Part shown: positions 51,664 to 60,787 of the stretch, piece by piece
How the letters are laid out: the number at the start of each line of letters is the position of its first letter
Numbering within the stretch: position 1 is the stretch's first letter
NCBI RefSeq assembly: GCF_030814225.1
Contig: NZ_JAUSUR010000008.1
Coordinates: forward strand, 1-64,000
Source of the DNA: Breznakia pachnodae
GTDB lineage: Bacteria > Bacillota_I > Bacilli_A > Erysipelotrichales > Erysipelotrichaceae
DNA: 64,000 bases
Direction of reading: 5' to 3'
Made by a program: the position numbers and the translations under genes
The notes under the pieces: generated by a model
What the model was told of the DNA's origin: nothing
Seen by the model: the letters and a program-made list of their open reading frames with translations, nothing else
Databases searched by the model: none

Positions 51664-53087
51664 TGAATTTTGAAGTAATTATCGGAATCGAAATTCACTG
51701 TGAACTAAAAACAAACACAAAAATGTTTTCAGGTGCACCAGTGGGTTTTGCTCAAAAGCCAAATACCTGTACAAATGAAATAGACTTGGGTATGCCAGGA
51801 GTTTTACCTTGTGTTAATAAAGAAGCAGTCGCAAGCGCAATCAAGGCTTGTAGTGCTTTAAATTGTGAAATAGATCCACTTGTTAAGTTTGACCGTAAGA
51901 ACTATTACTATTCAGATTTACCAAAAGGTTATCAAATTACTCAACAGTTTTACCCAATTGGAAAAAACGGAACGATTAAAATTAATGTGGATGGTGTAGA
52001 AAAAGATATTCGAATTAACCGTATTCATATGGAAGAAGATACTGCGAAACAATTTCACCATGTGGATGGTTCTTATTTAGATTTTAATCGTGCAGGAACG
52101 CCTCTGATTGAAATTGTAACTGAACCAGATATGCGAACTGGAAAAGAAGCAGCTGCATATGTAGAGGAAGTCAGAAATATTTTATATTACTTAGGAGTAA
52201 GTGATGTAAAGATGGAAGAAGGTTCTTTACGATGTGATGTGAATATTTCATTACGTCCATATGGCAGCGATATACTAGGTGCAAAGAGTGAAATTAAAAA
52301 CTTAAACTCAATTAATAATGTTCAAAAAGCAATTGAGTATGAAATTGAGCGTCAAAATAAAATTCTATTATCTGGAGGTGTTGTTGCACAGGCAACGCTT
52401 CGCTATGATGAAAGTGCAAGACAGACAATTATGATGAGGAAGAAGGAAGGGAATGTTGATTATAAATATTTTCCAGAGCCTAATATTTTCCCAATTCAAT
52501 TAGAACAAGCATTTATTGATAATATCACAAGTAATCTTGCGCAATTACCACAACAGCGTAAAGAACTTTATATGAATAAATATGGTCTTAATGATTATGA
52601 TGCCCAACAGTTAATCAGTAATAAAGAGTTATCTGATTTCTATAATGAAGTAGTTGAACATACAAGTGAGTACAAATTAGCTGCTAACTGGGTTTTGGTT
52701 GAATTAAATGGATATTTGAACAAAAATTCATTAAATGTAACAAAATTACAGTTACTTCCTGAAGAGTTAGCGATTATGATTAATATGGTAACTCAAAAAG
52801 AAATTTCAGGAAAGCAAGCAAAAGAAGTGTTTGAAGAAATTGTTCTTGGAAAACAGACAAAAACAGTGGTTAAGGAAAAAGGAATGGAACAACTGAGTGA
52901 TGAAGGTGCAATCATCACATTAATCAATGATGTTCTATCTGCGAATCCACAATCAATTGAAGATTATAAAAATGGAAAAGATAGAGCAGTTGGTTTTTTA
53001 GTTGGTCAGGTAATGAAATTATCGAAAGGCCAAGCAAATCCAGCAATGACAAATAAGTTAATAGTTGAGGAATTAAAAAAAAGGTAG
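51663..53087 (+). CDS. gatB: Asp/Glu-tRNA amidotransferase subunit B
   Basis: The 474-residue GatB phosphorylates and amidates misacylated Glu-tRNA-Gln and/or Asp-tRNA-Asn. IGIEIHCELKT and ACSALNCEI lead into the kinase core (FDRKNYYYSDLPKGYQITQ, MEEDTAK, KMEEGSLRCDVNIS), with the C-terminal YqeY-like tail domain at about 330-474. No GlnRS gene is in view, so the complex probably supplies Gln-tRNA-Gln in this organism, as in most Firmicutes. Confidence 0.96.
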   Translation: MNFEVIIGIEIHCELKTNTKMFSGAPVGFAQKPNTCTNEIDLGMPGVLPCVNKEAVASAIKACSALNCEIDPLVKFDRKNYYYSDLPKGYQITQQFYPIGKNGTIKINVDGVEKDIRINRIHMEEDTAKQFHHVDGSYLDFNRAGTPLIEIVTEPDMRTGKEAAAYVEEVRNILYYLGVSDVKMEEGSLRCDVNISLRPYGSDILGAKSEIKNLNSINNVQKAIEYEIERQNKILLSGGVVAQATLRYDESARQTIMMRKKEGNVDYKYFPEPNIFPIQLEQAFIDNITSNLAQLPQQRKELYMNKYGLNDYDAQQLISNKELSDFYNEVVEHTSEYKLAANWVLVELNGYLNKNSLNVTKLQLLPEELAIMINMVTQKEISGKQAKEVFEEIVLGKQTKTVVKEKGMEQLSDEGAIITLINDVLSANPQSIEDYKNGKDRAVGFLVGQVMKLSKGQANPAMTNKLIVEELKKR

Positions 53088-53129
53088 TACAATAGACTAG
53101 AGTTATTTGACCTTATAAGGAGTAGTGTA

Positions 53130-53762
53130 ATGGCCATAAATATGAAAAAACTTAAACCAAATAGTAAAGGTAAGAAATCGAATGATAATAAACGTCGACC
53201 AAATTGGTTACTACGTTTTACGCTTTTAGTAATTATTGTTCCTCTTGCTATCTTAGCTTGGATATTATTGACATCACTTGAAACAAAAGGTGAACCAGTT
53301 GTTGGAGATAGATTCAAAGATCAACTTGATCCAGCCATCTCAGAAGAGCAACTAACTAGTTTAGAGAACTCCTTTGTTTCCGCAGATATTGAATCAGTAG
53401 AAGTGAATTTGAAAAGTGCCACTTTGCGAGTGAATATTAATGTGTTAGATAGTATGAATATGGAACAGGTTGAAGCTTATGTTAATGATGCATATGCAAA
53501 AGTAGAAGCCGTGTTGCCAGTTGCAACTTATTTCACTAATAAAAAAGATGGCGATAAAACAATAAAGATGTATGATTTAGAAATTCATGTATATAATTAC
53601 ATTCCAACTGATGAAAATCGTGAAGGATATAACTACATGATTTTAACGAAGAATGCATCTGCTGAAGATCCTGTAAAGAATAAACCTTCACAGCCAATTG
53701 ACCAAGAAGTGGTTAATGATGTAACTAATAATCCTTCAGAAGGAGAGAAAGCTGGACAATAG
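53130..53762 (+). CDS. Single-pass membrane protein of unknown function
   Basis: The 210-residue protein has a strongly basic cytoplasmic N-terminus (about 1-28, Lys/Arg/Asn-rich), one membrane helix (about 30-50), and an extracytoplasmic domain (about 60-180) of mixed alpha/beta pattern, ending in a Pro/Asn/Glu-rich tail. AAGGAG precedes the ATG. It sits 42 bases after gatB and has its own terminator, so it may be the last gene of the pcrA-ligA-camS-gatCAB unit. No family was recognised; the topology fits an envelope protein. Confidence 0.7.
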   Translation: MAINMKKLKPNSKGKKSNDNKRRPNWLLRFTLLVIIVPLAILAWILLTSLETKGEPVVGDRFKDQLDPAISEEQLTSLENSFVSADIESVEVNLKSATLRVNINVLDSMNMEQVEAYVNDAYAKVEAVLPVATYFTNKKDGDKTIKMYDLEIHVYNYIPTDENREGYNYMILTKNASAEDPVKNKPSQPIDQEVVNDVTNNPSEGEKAGQ

Positions 53763-53774
53763 TCCGGCTTTTGT
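53748..53774 (+). terminator. Terminator overlapping the stop of the membrane protein
   Basis: AAAGCTGGAC and GTCCGGCTTT (one T-G pair) enclose a 4-base loop containing part of the TAG stop, followed by TTGTT. Confidence 0.75.
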
Positions 53775-53782
53775 TATTGTGT

Positions 53783-55102
53783 ATGAAAAAGAATGATATA
53801 TTGACTGGAACATGTGTTGACTATACACATGACGGATTGGGGATTGTAAAGATTGATGGTTTTGCATTCTTTATTCGTGAAGTAATTGTTGGTGAGACTA
53901 TAAAACTTAAAGTTTTAAAATTAAAGAAAAACTATGGATATGGAAAGTTAATAGAAGTTATCGAGGTGTCAAAAAATCGAACTACACCATTCTGTGAGTA
54001 TTATGGTAAATGTGGTGGATGTCAACTGCAACATATGGATATGGATGAACAATCAAGATTCAAACAACAAATAGTTGCAAATAATATGAGTCACATAGGA
54101 AAATTGAATATTGAAGTAAATCATGTTTTGAACGGTGATCAATTGGCATATCGTAATAAGGCGCAATTTCCACTTACTGATGAACCAGCATTTGCTATGG
54201 GATTCTATCGTTTACATTCGAATGATATTATCAGTATTAATAGATGTCCAATCCAAAGTGATAAAATCAATCAATTATATCAGTATTTAAAGTCTGGATT
54301 ATCTTCACAATCTTTTTCAAAATCACTTCGTCATATTTTAATTAAGCATGCGTTCGCAACAAATCAGTTAATGCTTGTTTTTATAGCAAATAAGGATAAT
54401 AGAAGTGAGTTAAAGAATTACATTACACAATTGACGAAAGATATGGATATTGAGAGTATTATATTAAATATTAATAGACGAAATGATAATGTTATCTTAG
54501 GAAGTGAAGAATATCTGTTACATGGTCATTCAGTAATTCAAGATCGACTAGATGATATGAAGTTTAACATTGCAGCAAAATCATTTTATCAAGTGAATCC
54601 AAAACAGACAGAAGTTCTTTATGGAAAAGCATTAGAGTATGCAAAGATAAGTAAGAATGATACTGTAATTGACTTGTATTGTGGAGTAGGTACGATTACA
54701 TTATTTTTAGCGAAACATGCAAAACAAGTAATTGGAATTGAAATAATAGAAGATGCGATAAAGAATGCAAAAGAAAGTGCAAAGCTTAATAATATTGAGA
54801 ATGTTGAATTTGTATGTAGCGATGCAGGAACTTATGCGAATACACTTCAAAAAGAAGGAAAACATCCTGAAGTTGTAGTAGTGGACCCACCTCGCAAAGG
54901 ATGTGATGATGTAACGATTATGAGTATTGTAAGAATGGAACCCGATCGAGTTGTTTATGTTTCATGCAATCCTGCAACACTTGCAAGAGATATTAAGAAA
55001 TTTGAGCAAAATAATTACAAGTGTTCAATTGTTCAACCTGTTGATATGTTTCCAAATACTTATCATGTTGAAACAGTTGCGTTGCTTAAAAAAGCATTTT
55101 AG
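53783..55102 (+). CDS. 23S rRNA uracil-C5 methyltransferase (RlmD/RlmCD/TrmA family)
   Basis: This 439-residue SAM-dependent enzyme has an N-terminal TRAM domain (about 1-60), an Fe-S Cys cluster in CEYYGKCGGCQLQH (about 70-83) with a further Cys later, and a C-terminal methyltransferase (VIDLYCGVGTITLFLAK, about 298-314; VVVDPPRKGC; YVSCNPATLARD with the catalytic Cys). It methylates U747 and/or U1939 of 23S rRNA in relatives. The ATG at 53783 is used, although no ribosome site is visible and a terminator ends 8 bases upstream; a TTG four codons earlier is the alternative. Confidence 0.92.
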   Translation: MKKNDILTGTCVDYTHDGLGIVKIDGFAFFIREVIVGETIKLKVLKLKKNYGYGKLIEVIEVSKNRTTPFCEYYGKCGGCQLQHMDMDEQSRFKQQIVANNMSHIGKLNIEVNHVLNGDQLAYRNKAQFPLTDEPAFAMGFYRLHSNDIISINRCPIQSDKINQLYQYLKSGLSSQSFSKSLRHILIKHAFATNQLMLVFIANKDNRSELKNYITQLTKDMDIESIILNINRRNDNVILGSEEYLLHGHSVIQDRLDDMKFNIAAKSFYQVNPKQTEVLYGKALEYAKISKNDTVIDLYCGVGTITLFLAKHAKQVIGIEIIEDAIKNAKESAKLNNIENVEFVCSDAGTYANTLQKEGKHPEVVVVDPPRKGCDDVTIMSIVRMEPDRVVYVSCNPATLARDIKKFEQNNYKCSIVQPVDMFPNTYHVETVALLKKAF

Positions 55103-55137
55103 TCAAAGTAATATTAGAAAACAAAGGAGATACTATT

Positions 55138-55557
55138 ATGATAATGCCATATTTAAGTTTTTATGGAGATTGTGAAGAAGCATTTAAGTTATATCAAAAA
55201 GCGTTTAATGGACAACAACCTAATCTTGCTCGTTACAGCGATGCACCTTCAAGCAGTTATCCTGACATGGATAAAGAACAATTAAATAAAATTATGCATG
55301 GTTTTGTAATGCTTACTGAGAGTGGTGGCGTTAGCGGTGCAGATGCGATTTGGCCAGTAGATAAAGGTTCAGCAATTAATATTCATGTTTATTGTGATTC
55401 AGTAGATACTGCACAATATGCATTTGATATCCTTGCTGAAGAAGGTGAGTCAATCAGTAGATTAGAAAGAAATCCTGCACCTCATGATAGCAGTGTTAGT
55501 GGTATGGTGAAAGATAAGTATGGATTTACATGGGTACTTTCAGCACAAATTGCTTAA
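55138..55557 (+). CDS. VOC-superfamily protein (PhnB-like)
   Basis: The 139-residue protein has the paired beta-alpha-beta-beta-beta units of the glyoxalase/bleomycin-resistance fold in the PhnB-like arrangement: PYLSFYGDCEEAFKLYQKAF at the start and the later DSVDTAQYAFDILAEEG and DKYGFTWVLS at the end. PhnB-like proteins are mostly of unknown role; metal-ligand residues of true glyoxalases are not clearly kept. AAAGGAG lies 8 bases before the ATG. It follows rlmD by 35 bases. Confidence 0.85.
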   Translation: MIMPYLSFYGDCEEAFKLYQKAFNGQQPNLARYSDAPSSSYPDMDKEQLNKIMHGFVMLTESGGVSGADAIWPVDKGSAINIHVYCDSVDTAQYAFDILAEEGESISRLERNPAPHDSSVSGMVKDKYGFTWVLSAQIA

Positions 55558-55634
55558 TTTAACGAAATATGTTTACTTTTTCTTACATTCATATTAATAT
55601 ATGTAAGTTATGACATTCAAACAAAGATAAATTG

Positions 55635-55661
55635 AAAGAGTGGTATGAACGCTCTTTTTTT
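55635..55661 (+). terminator. Terminator after the VOC gene
   Basis: AGAGTG and CGCTCT (one T-G pair) with a 7-base loop, followed by seven T. Confidence 0.75.
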
Positions 55662-55700
55662 ATGAATAATGAAAATCAGATTGAAAGATATAGGTAAAAA

Positions 55701-57074
55701 ATGAAGTTTAATAAATTAGGAATAGATGAAAAAATACAAAAAGTACTAGAGGAGCAGGGATATCAAGAAGCTACTCAAATACAAGAAATGACAATACCAA
55801 GTGCGTTAGCGAATAAGGATATATTAGGGTTAGCTCAAACAGGAAGTGGTAAAACCGCTGCATTTGCTATTCCAACACTACAACAACTTAATAATCAGTT
55901 AATAAAAACTGGTGTCATTCGTTCTTTAGTATTAACACCCACAAGAGAGTTAGCAATTCAGGTGCAAGAAAGTTTTGCAATTTATGGGAAATATTTATCA
56001 TTAAAATCAGCTGTGATTTTTGGCGGTGTAAATCAGTCAAAACAAGTAAAGCAAATTACTGCAGGAGTTGATATTCTTGTAGCCACACCTGGAAGATTAA
56101 TAGATTTAATTAATCAGGGGTATATTGATATTTCAATGATTGAGATATTTATCCTAGATGAAGCAGATCGTATGCTAGATATGGGATTTATTCATGATAT
56201 AAATAAAATAATAAAGTTAGTTCCAAAGGAAAAGCAAACACTATTATTTTCAGCAACGATGCCAAAGGAAATTAATACAATTGTTAATAAATTACTACAT
56301 GATCCAGTTAAAGTTTCGATTACTCCTGTTTCTTCTACTGTTGATACAATTGATCAAAAAGTATGTTATGTAGATAGAAATCATAAAGTTGATTTATTAA
56401 AAGATTTTATTCGTGAACACAAACATGAACAAGTTCTGATATTTACACGCACTAAAAGAGGCTCAGATAAACTGATGCGTGATTTGGCAAAACGTAATAT
56501 AAAAGCCAAAGCAATTCATGGAGACAAATCGCAAAATGCACGACAAATTGCATTAAAGTTATTTAAAATGGGGGAAATAGATGCCCTTATTGCAACTGAT
56601 ATAGCATCACGAGGAATTGATATTAATGATCTGAAGTATGTTATTAATTATGATTTACCTGAACAAGCGGAAAGTTATGTTCATCGTATTGGTAGAACAG
56701 GGCGAGCAGGGAATTCGGGAATGGCTATTTCATACTGTAGTTATCAGGAAATTCCTTTATTAAAAGATATTGAGAAGCTAATTAAAATGAAAATTGAAGT
56801 CTTAGATAACGATAAATATCCTTTAATTGATAAGAGTGAAAAAGTAAAGAAAGAAAAGAGAGTAAAAAAAGTAATTAAAGCAGATGAAGATAAGCAACCT
56901 GTAAAAAAACATAAAGGAAAAAGAAAGAAGAGTTTTGATAAAAAGAATTTCAAACGTAAAAAAACATATAAAAAAGATAAGTTTGACCAAAGCAGTTCAC
57001 AATCAAAGCCAAATAAGAAAAAGTCTTATAAAAAGAAACAGGCAAGATATTCAAGTATTAAGAAAGGAAACTGA
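55701..57074 (+). CDS. DEAD-box RNA helicase
   Basis: The 457-residue helicase has the full motif set: Q motif near YQEATQIQ, I AQTGSGKTAAF, Ia PTRELA, II LDEADRM, III SATMP, V TDIASRGID and VI HRIGRTGR. The C-terminal about 85 residues are Lys/Arg-rich without structure, suited to RNA or ribosome binding. It is closest in layout to CshA/RhlE-type cold-shock helicases. The ribosome site is weak (AGGTAAAAA). Its stop overlaps the start of the YwbE-like gene. Confidence 0.93.
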   Translation: MKFNKLGIDEKIQKVLEEQGYQEATQIQEMTIPSALANKDILGLAQTGSGKTAAFAIPTLQQLNNQLIKTGVIRSLVLTPTRELAIQVQESFAIYGKYLSLKSAVIFGGVNQSKQVKQITAGVDILVATPGRLIDLINQGYIDISMIEIFILDEADRMLDMGFIHDINKIIKLVPKEKQTLLFSATMPKEINTIVNKLLHDPVKVSITPVSSTVDTIDQKVCYVDRNHKVDLLKDFIREHKHEQVLIFTRTKRGSDKLMRDLAKRNIKAKAIHGDKSQNARQIALKLFKMGEIDALIATDIASRGIDINDLKYVINYDLPEQAESYVHRIGRTGRAGNSGMAISYCSYQEIPLLKDIEKLIKMKIEVLDNDKYPLIDKSEKVKKEKRVKKVIKADEDKQPVKKHKGKRKKSFDKKNFKRKKTYKKDKFDQSSSQSKPNKKKSYKKKQARYSSIKKGN

Positions 57075-57268
57075 TGGGACATAGAGCAAGAAATAGTATT
57101 TATGTTGGCTTAGAGGTTGAAGTTATTCAAAAACAGGATCAAAGAAGTAAGAAAAGAACTAGAGGTATTGTGTCTCAAATACTTACAAATTCATCAAGTC
57201 ACCCTCATGGTATTAAAGTTCGACTTGAAAGTGGAATTGTTGGAAGAGTAATCCAAATTATTGAATAA
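57074..57268 (+). CDS. YwbE-family small protein
   Basis: This 64-residue protein matches the conserved YwbE/DUF2196 family by its VEVIQKQDQRSKKRTRGIV and SSHPHGIKVRLESGIVGRV segments, the latter nearly invariant in the family. The function is unknown; the small beta-barrel-like pattern and coupling with a DEAD-box helicase (overlap TGATG) suggest an RNA-related role. Confidence 0.87.
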   Translation: MGHRARNSIYVGLEVEVIQKQDQRSKKRTRGIVSQILTNSSSHPHGIKVRLESGIVGRVIQIIE

Positions 57269-57292
57269 TAAATAATTCAAATAAAGACGTAG

Positions 57293-57333
57293 AAACAGTT
57301 AGTTTTACAATATTAAAATTAGCTGTTTTTTCT
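57293..57333 (+). terminator. Terminator of the helicase-YwbE unit
   Basis: A 14-bp stem (AAACAGTTAGTTTT with AAAATTAGCTGTTT, two G-T pairs) ends in a T-run. Confidence 0.8.
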
Positions 57334-57370
57334 TATTGTAAATAATTATTATATGTCACTAATATATAGT

Positions 57371-57403
57371 AATTGAATTAATAAAAATCTTTATAATTCA
57401 ATT
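57371..57403. promoter_or_regulatory. Spaced inverted repeat upstream of the amidase gene
   Basis: AATTGAAT and ATTCAATT are perfect arms 17 bases apart, about 50 bases before the amidase ATG and next to a TATAAT (about 57418-57423). A regulator site is possible; chance is not excluded in such AT-rich DNA. Confidence 0.3.
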
Positions 57404-57452
57404 TTAATATGGTAAGGTTATAATGTATTGATTCATAGAGAGGGGAATAAGT

Positions 57453-59231
57453 ATGAAGAAAAGATTTTTTTTGATTGCTTTAGCAATGATGTTTACTTTA
57501 TCATCAATTGGTAATTTCAATGCTTATGCAACAGAAGATGATCCACTGGAAAATGGTGAACTTGGGGACGACGCTGAGAACCTAAATAATGTTCAACAAG
57601 ACGGTGGAGAAGATACAGGGGAAATAAACACTGAAGAAGTTCCAGTAGTTGATGAACCATCACAAGACGAATCAAATGATAACGCTGACAATGATGATTT
57701 GGAGACTGGATTAGATGAGAACGATTATGTTGTTGATACTCATGACCATGGAGAAGGGTTTGAAGACTGGTATGTTGGAAATCCTTTGTTAAGAGAATTT
57801 TATGGTGGATATCAACGTAATGGTAGTTTTTATATTGTTAGAGCGAGTGATAAAAAAGTGTTTTTAGCTACTTCACTTAAAGTTACATGGAAAAATGGTG
57901 GTGGTGTAAATAAATATTATTATGTACCAGCATTGGGGGATTATTTGTTGGTAACAGATGCTTATTATTGTAGAGAATATCTTACTATTTCCGAGAAATT
58001 TACATTAACAAGAACTGCCGAAACATACAATCATCCTTTTGTTGCTTCAGCTTTTCAAAGAAGTGATACATTAGCCCCTGGTACTTATACAGTTACTAGG
58101 GTTTCCTTGGAGTTGATTGAGGTTGTAAAAGCAGATGGTACTAAAGTTTGGATATCACCTCAATACAAACCAAATGATACATTTTTATCTACTAACTATG
58201 GTAGATTTAATGGAACGAAGGCTTCTTTATCAGTTAGTAATATAAGAGGAATACCAATTTATCAAAAAATCATGCCCGTACGTGAAGATAAGCGTACAGG
58301 TATTGCGATGAAACCTCAGTATATAACAATTCATAACACTGGAAACTCAGGGTATGGTGCGAATGCTGCAGCACATGCAAACGGACAAATTAATGATAGT
58401 CGTACATGGATATCATGGCACTATACCGTGGATAATAAAGAAATATATCAAAGTGTGCCTATGAATGAAGTTGCTTATCATGCAGGGGATGGAACGAATA
58501 TTGGAAATAGTGCAACTATTGCTATTGAGATTTGTGAAAATTCTGATGGTAACTATGCGACAGCTGAGAAAAATGCTGCATATCTTACAGCAAGATTGTT
58601 GTATGAGAATAATCTTCCTGCAACTGCAGTACGTCAACATAAAGATTGGTCAGGAAAGAACTGTCCTAGCAATATGATAGCAGGAACCAAGGGTTCTCTT
58701 GGTTGGACTTCGTATATGGCACTTGTAAAAACAGAATATGATAAAATAGTAGCAGAAAATCAAGCAACTAATGAAGAAACTGGAGATACACAAATTTCCG
58801 AAGAACTTCAAGCTGTATTAAAGGCTAACGGTTACACATTTGATGGTGGTTATGTCTATGGATTTAAAGATGGAACAACATTACAAAGTACTTTGGATAA
58901 ATGGAAAACAACAAATTCAGGAATATCAATGACAGTCACAAAGGATTCAACAGCAGTTGCTTTAACAAATTTAGCCACTACTGGTCAAGTTGCAAAAATT
59001 ACAGTTGGTGGAAAAACAGCTAAAGTTATTTTTGTAGTAAAAGGTGATGTCAATGGTGATGGAAAAGTCACTTCGGCAGATTACCTGTTTGTTAAGGCTC
59101 AAATTATGGAGACAAAAGTTTTAACTGCTAGCCAAAAGAAAGCAGCAGATGTTAGTAATGACAGTAAGGTATCTTCTGTTGATTACTTAAAGATTAAAGC
59201 CTATATCATGGGTACAATCAGTGGATTTTAG
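57453..59231 (+). CDS. Secreted N-acetylmuramoyl-L-alanine amidase with C-terminal dockerin
   Basis: The 592-residue protein has a signal peptide (cleavage near AYA, residue 26), an acidic Asp/Glu/Asn linker (27-95), an N-terminal aromatic-rich domain (about 98-265), an Amidase_2 domain (about 280-425) and a type I dockerin (about 525-592). Amidase landmarks are ITIHNTGNSG (first zinc His), WHYTVDN and QHKDWSGKNCPSNM (second His and the Cys ligand). The dockerin has two Ca-binding loops, DVNGDGKVTSADY and DVSNDSKVSSVDY. The enzyme should cut the amide between MurNAc and the peptide stem. The dockerin implies docking to a cohesin partner; the following gene is a candidate. Confidence 0.9.
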   Translation: MKKRFFLIALAMMFTLSSIGNFNAYATEDDPLENGELGDDAENLNNVQQDGGEDTGEINTEEVPVVDEPSQDESNDNADNDDLETGLDENDYVVDTHDHGEGFEDWYVGNPLLREFYGGYQRNGSFYIVRASDKKVFLATSLKVTWKNGGGVNKYYYVPALGDYLLVTDAYYCREYLTISEKFTLTRTAETYNHPFVASAFQRSDTLAPGTYTVTRVSLELIEVVKADGTKVWISPQYKPNDTFLSTNYGRFNGTKASLSVSNIRGIPIYQKIMPVREDKRTGIAMKPQYITIHNTGNSGYGANAAAHANGQINDSRTWISWHYTVDNKEIYQSVPMNEVAYHAGDGTNIGNSATIAIEICENSDGNYATAEKNAAYLTARLLYENNLPATAVRQHKDWSGKNCPSNMIAGTKGSLGWTSYMALVKTEYDKIVAENQATNEETGDTQISEELQAVLKANGYTFDGGYVYGFKDGTTLQSTLDKWKTTNSGISMTVTKDSTAVALTNLATTGQVAKITVGGKTAKVIFVVKGDVNGDGKVTSADYLFVKAQIMETKVLTASQKKAADVSNDSKVSSVDYLKIKAYIMGTISGF

Positions 59232-59243
59232 TGGGAGATAATG

Positions 59244-60638
59244 ATGAAAAATATTAAAAGAATAGCAGTAGCAGCAATTGCAGTAGTAGTGTCATTGACA
59301 CTGATTATACCAACGACAATACAAGCAGCTGGATTTAGCGTATATGCATCTACGGGATCAGTAAACGTAGGCTCTTCTTTCACCGTAAGTGTGGGAGGAA
59401 GTGTAACTGGTAGATTTGATTTAGCTGTAAGTAATGGAACATTATCAACTACATCAGTTTGGGTAGAAGATAATACACAAAGTGTAACAGTAACACCATC
59501 AGGAGCAGGAACAACAACAGTAACAGTAACTGCAACCGATGTAAGTGATTCAAGCACGTTTGAGCCAGTAACAGGAAGTCAAAGTGTATCTGTATCCGTA
59601 GTAGCAAACAACAGTGGAGGATCATCAGGAGGAAGCAGTGGAGGTTCTTCAGGAGGCTCATCAGGAGGAAACAGTGGTGGAGCTACTGACAACAACCAAA
59701 CAGCAGAAGATCCAACCAAAGAGGAAGAAGAAACAGTAAATGTAGATCTTGCATCTTTGAGTGTATCATCAGGAGAGTTGTCACCAGCGTTTGCAGCAGG
59801 AACAACAAACTATACAGTAGAACTAACAAATGATATAAAAGAACTTACAGTGGAAGCGACAGCAGCAGATGCAGCAGCAAGCGTAAGTGGAACTGGAAAG
59901 AAAGAATTAAAAGAAGGCGAAAATAAGATTGAAGTAACGGTAACTTCAAAGGAGCAAAGCAAAGTATATACAATCAATGCTTATGTAGAGAAAACACCTG
60001 AAGTATATTTGAATTTAGGAAGTAATAAGTTAGGAATACTGACATTGAAATCAGCACCAAAGTTAGAAGGATTCGAAGAATACAAACTAACAATAGATGG
60101 AAATGAAGTAACAGCTCAAAAGAAAATAAGTACAGGATTAATCTTGTTGTATATGGTAGATGAAAAAGGTGAAAGAAACTATTACATCTATGATGAGAAG
60201 ACAAAAGAAGTAACCTCAATTTATATTCCGACAGCATTGTTTGGAAAGAACTATGCAATCATCACAATACCAGAAGAGATGCAGAAGATGGAAGGGTATA
60301 AATTTGGAAAGGTAACAGTAGGAGAAACCGAGTTAGAAGGATGGACATTTGAGAATACAAAGTTCAAGAACTATAAGTTAGTGTATCTAATGGATGAAAA
60401 TGATGTAATGAAGTTATATCAGTATGAGTCAGAATCACAAACCCTACAACCATTTAGTGGAGCAGCACCAATCACTCAGGAAGAGTATGAATCACTAAAG
60501 AGTGATGCAGATATGAAGAATATCTTATTGTATTCAACAATAGGATTGGGAGTAGCGACTGCTGGATTATTAGTAGCATTACTATTAATGAAGAAGAAGT
60601 CGATTACATCAAGCAGACCTAAAATAAATAAAGAATAA
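59244..60638 (+). CDS. Membrane-anchored surface protein with cohesin/Ig-like and cadherin-like domains
   Basis: The 464-residue protein has a signal peptide (ending near QAA, about 28), an N-terminal beta-sandwich (about 29-122; SVNVGSSFTVSVGG, later GAGTTTVTVTATD) resembling cohesin- or Ig-like modules, a Ser-Gly-Gly repeat linker (about 123-145), a cadherin-like beta-sandwich (about 162-248; LASLSVSSGELSPAF, NYTVEL), a further unassigned region (250-420), then a C-terminal helix (about 425-447) and a basic KKK tail. It would display its N-terminus outside the cell. It begins 12 bases after the dockerin-amidase gene with GGGAG in front of the second of two ATGs. Many codons end in A, unlike its neighbours. 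Confidence 0.75.
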   Translation: MKNIKRIAVAAIAVVVSLTLIIPTTIQAAGFSVYASTGSVNVGSSFTVSVGGSVTGRFDLAVSNGTLSTTSVWVEDNTQSVTVTPSGAGTTTVTVTATDVSDSSTFEPVTGSQSVSVSVVANNSGGSSGGSSGGSSGGSSGGNSGGATDNNQTAEDPTKEEEETVNVDLASLSVSSGELSPAFAAGTTNYTVELTNDIKELTVEATAADAAASVSGTGKKELKEGENKIEVTVTSKEQSKVYTINAYVEKTPEVYLNLGSNKLGILTLKSAPKLEGFEEYKLTIDGNEVTAQKKISTGLILLYMVDEKGERNYYIYDEKTKEVTSIYIPTALFGKNYAIITIPEEMQKMEGYKFGKVTVGETELEGWTFENTKFKNYKLVYLMDENDVMKLYQYESESQTLQPFSGAAPITQEEYESLKSDADMKNILLYSTIGLGVATAGLLVALLLMKKKSITSSRPKINKE

Positions 60639-60645
60639 CATTTCA

Positions 60646-60684
60646 AAAAATGAGATATCAAGAAATTTGGTAACTCATTTTTCT
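60646..60684 (+). terminator. Terminator of the amidase operon
   Basis: AAAAATGAG and CTCATTTTT pair around a 19-base loop, with further T downstream. Confidence 0.7.
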
Positions 60685-60787
60685 TTGGCAAATTTCTTTG
60701 CTCATTTCTAAAGAAAGCGGTTTCAAAGATTGCCATAAAGGAGTATAATAAAAAGTAGGTTATATGAATATGATTAGTGGAGGTTTC

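Noticed and set aside
59635..59680. Short GGA/TCA tandem repeats considered as a possible CRISPR or phase-variable tract
   Set aside because: The repeats are imperfect codons for a Ser-Gly linker in frame; there are no spacers and a length change by a repeat unit would not shift the frame.
59974..60258. Minus-strand open frame in the cohesin-like gene
   Set aside because: Leu/His/Phe-rich shadow without a start signal; the plus strand has a signal peptide, domains and an anchor.
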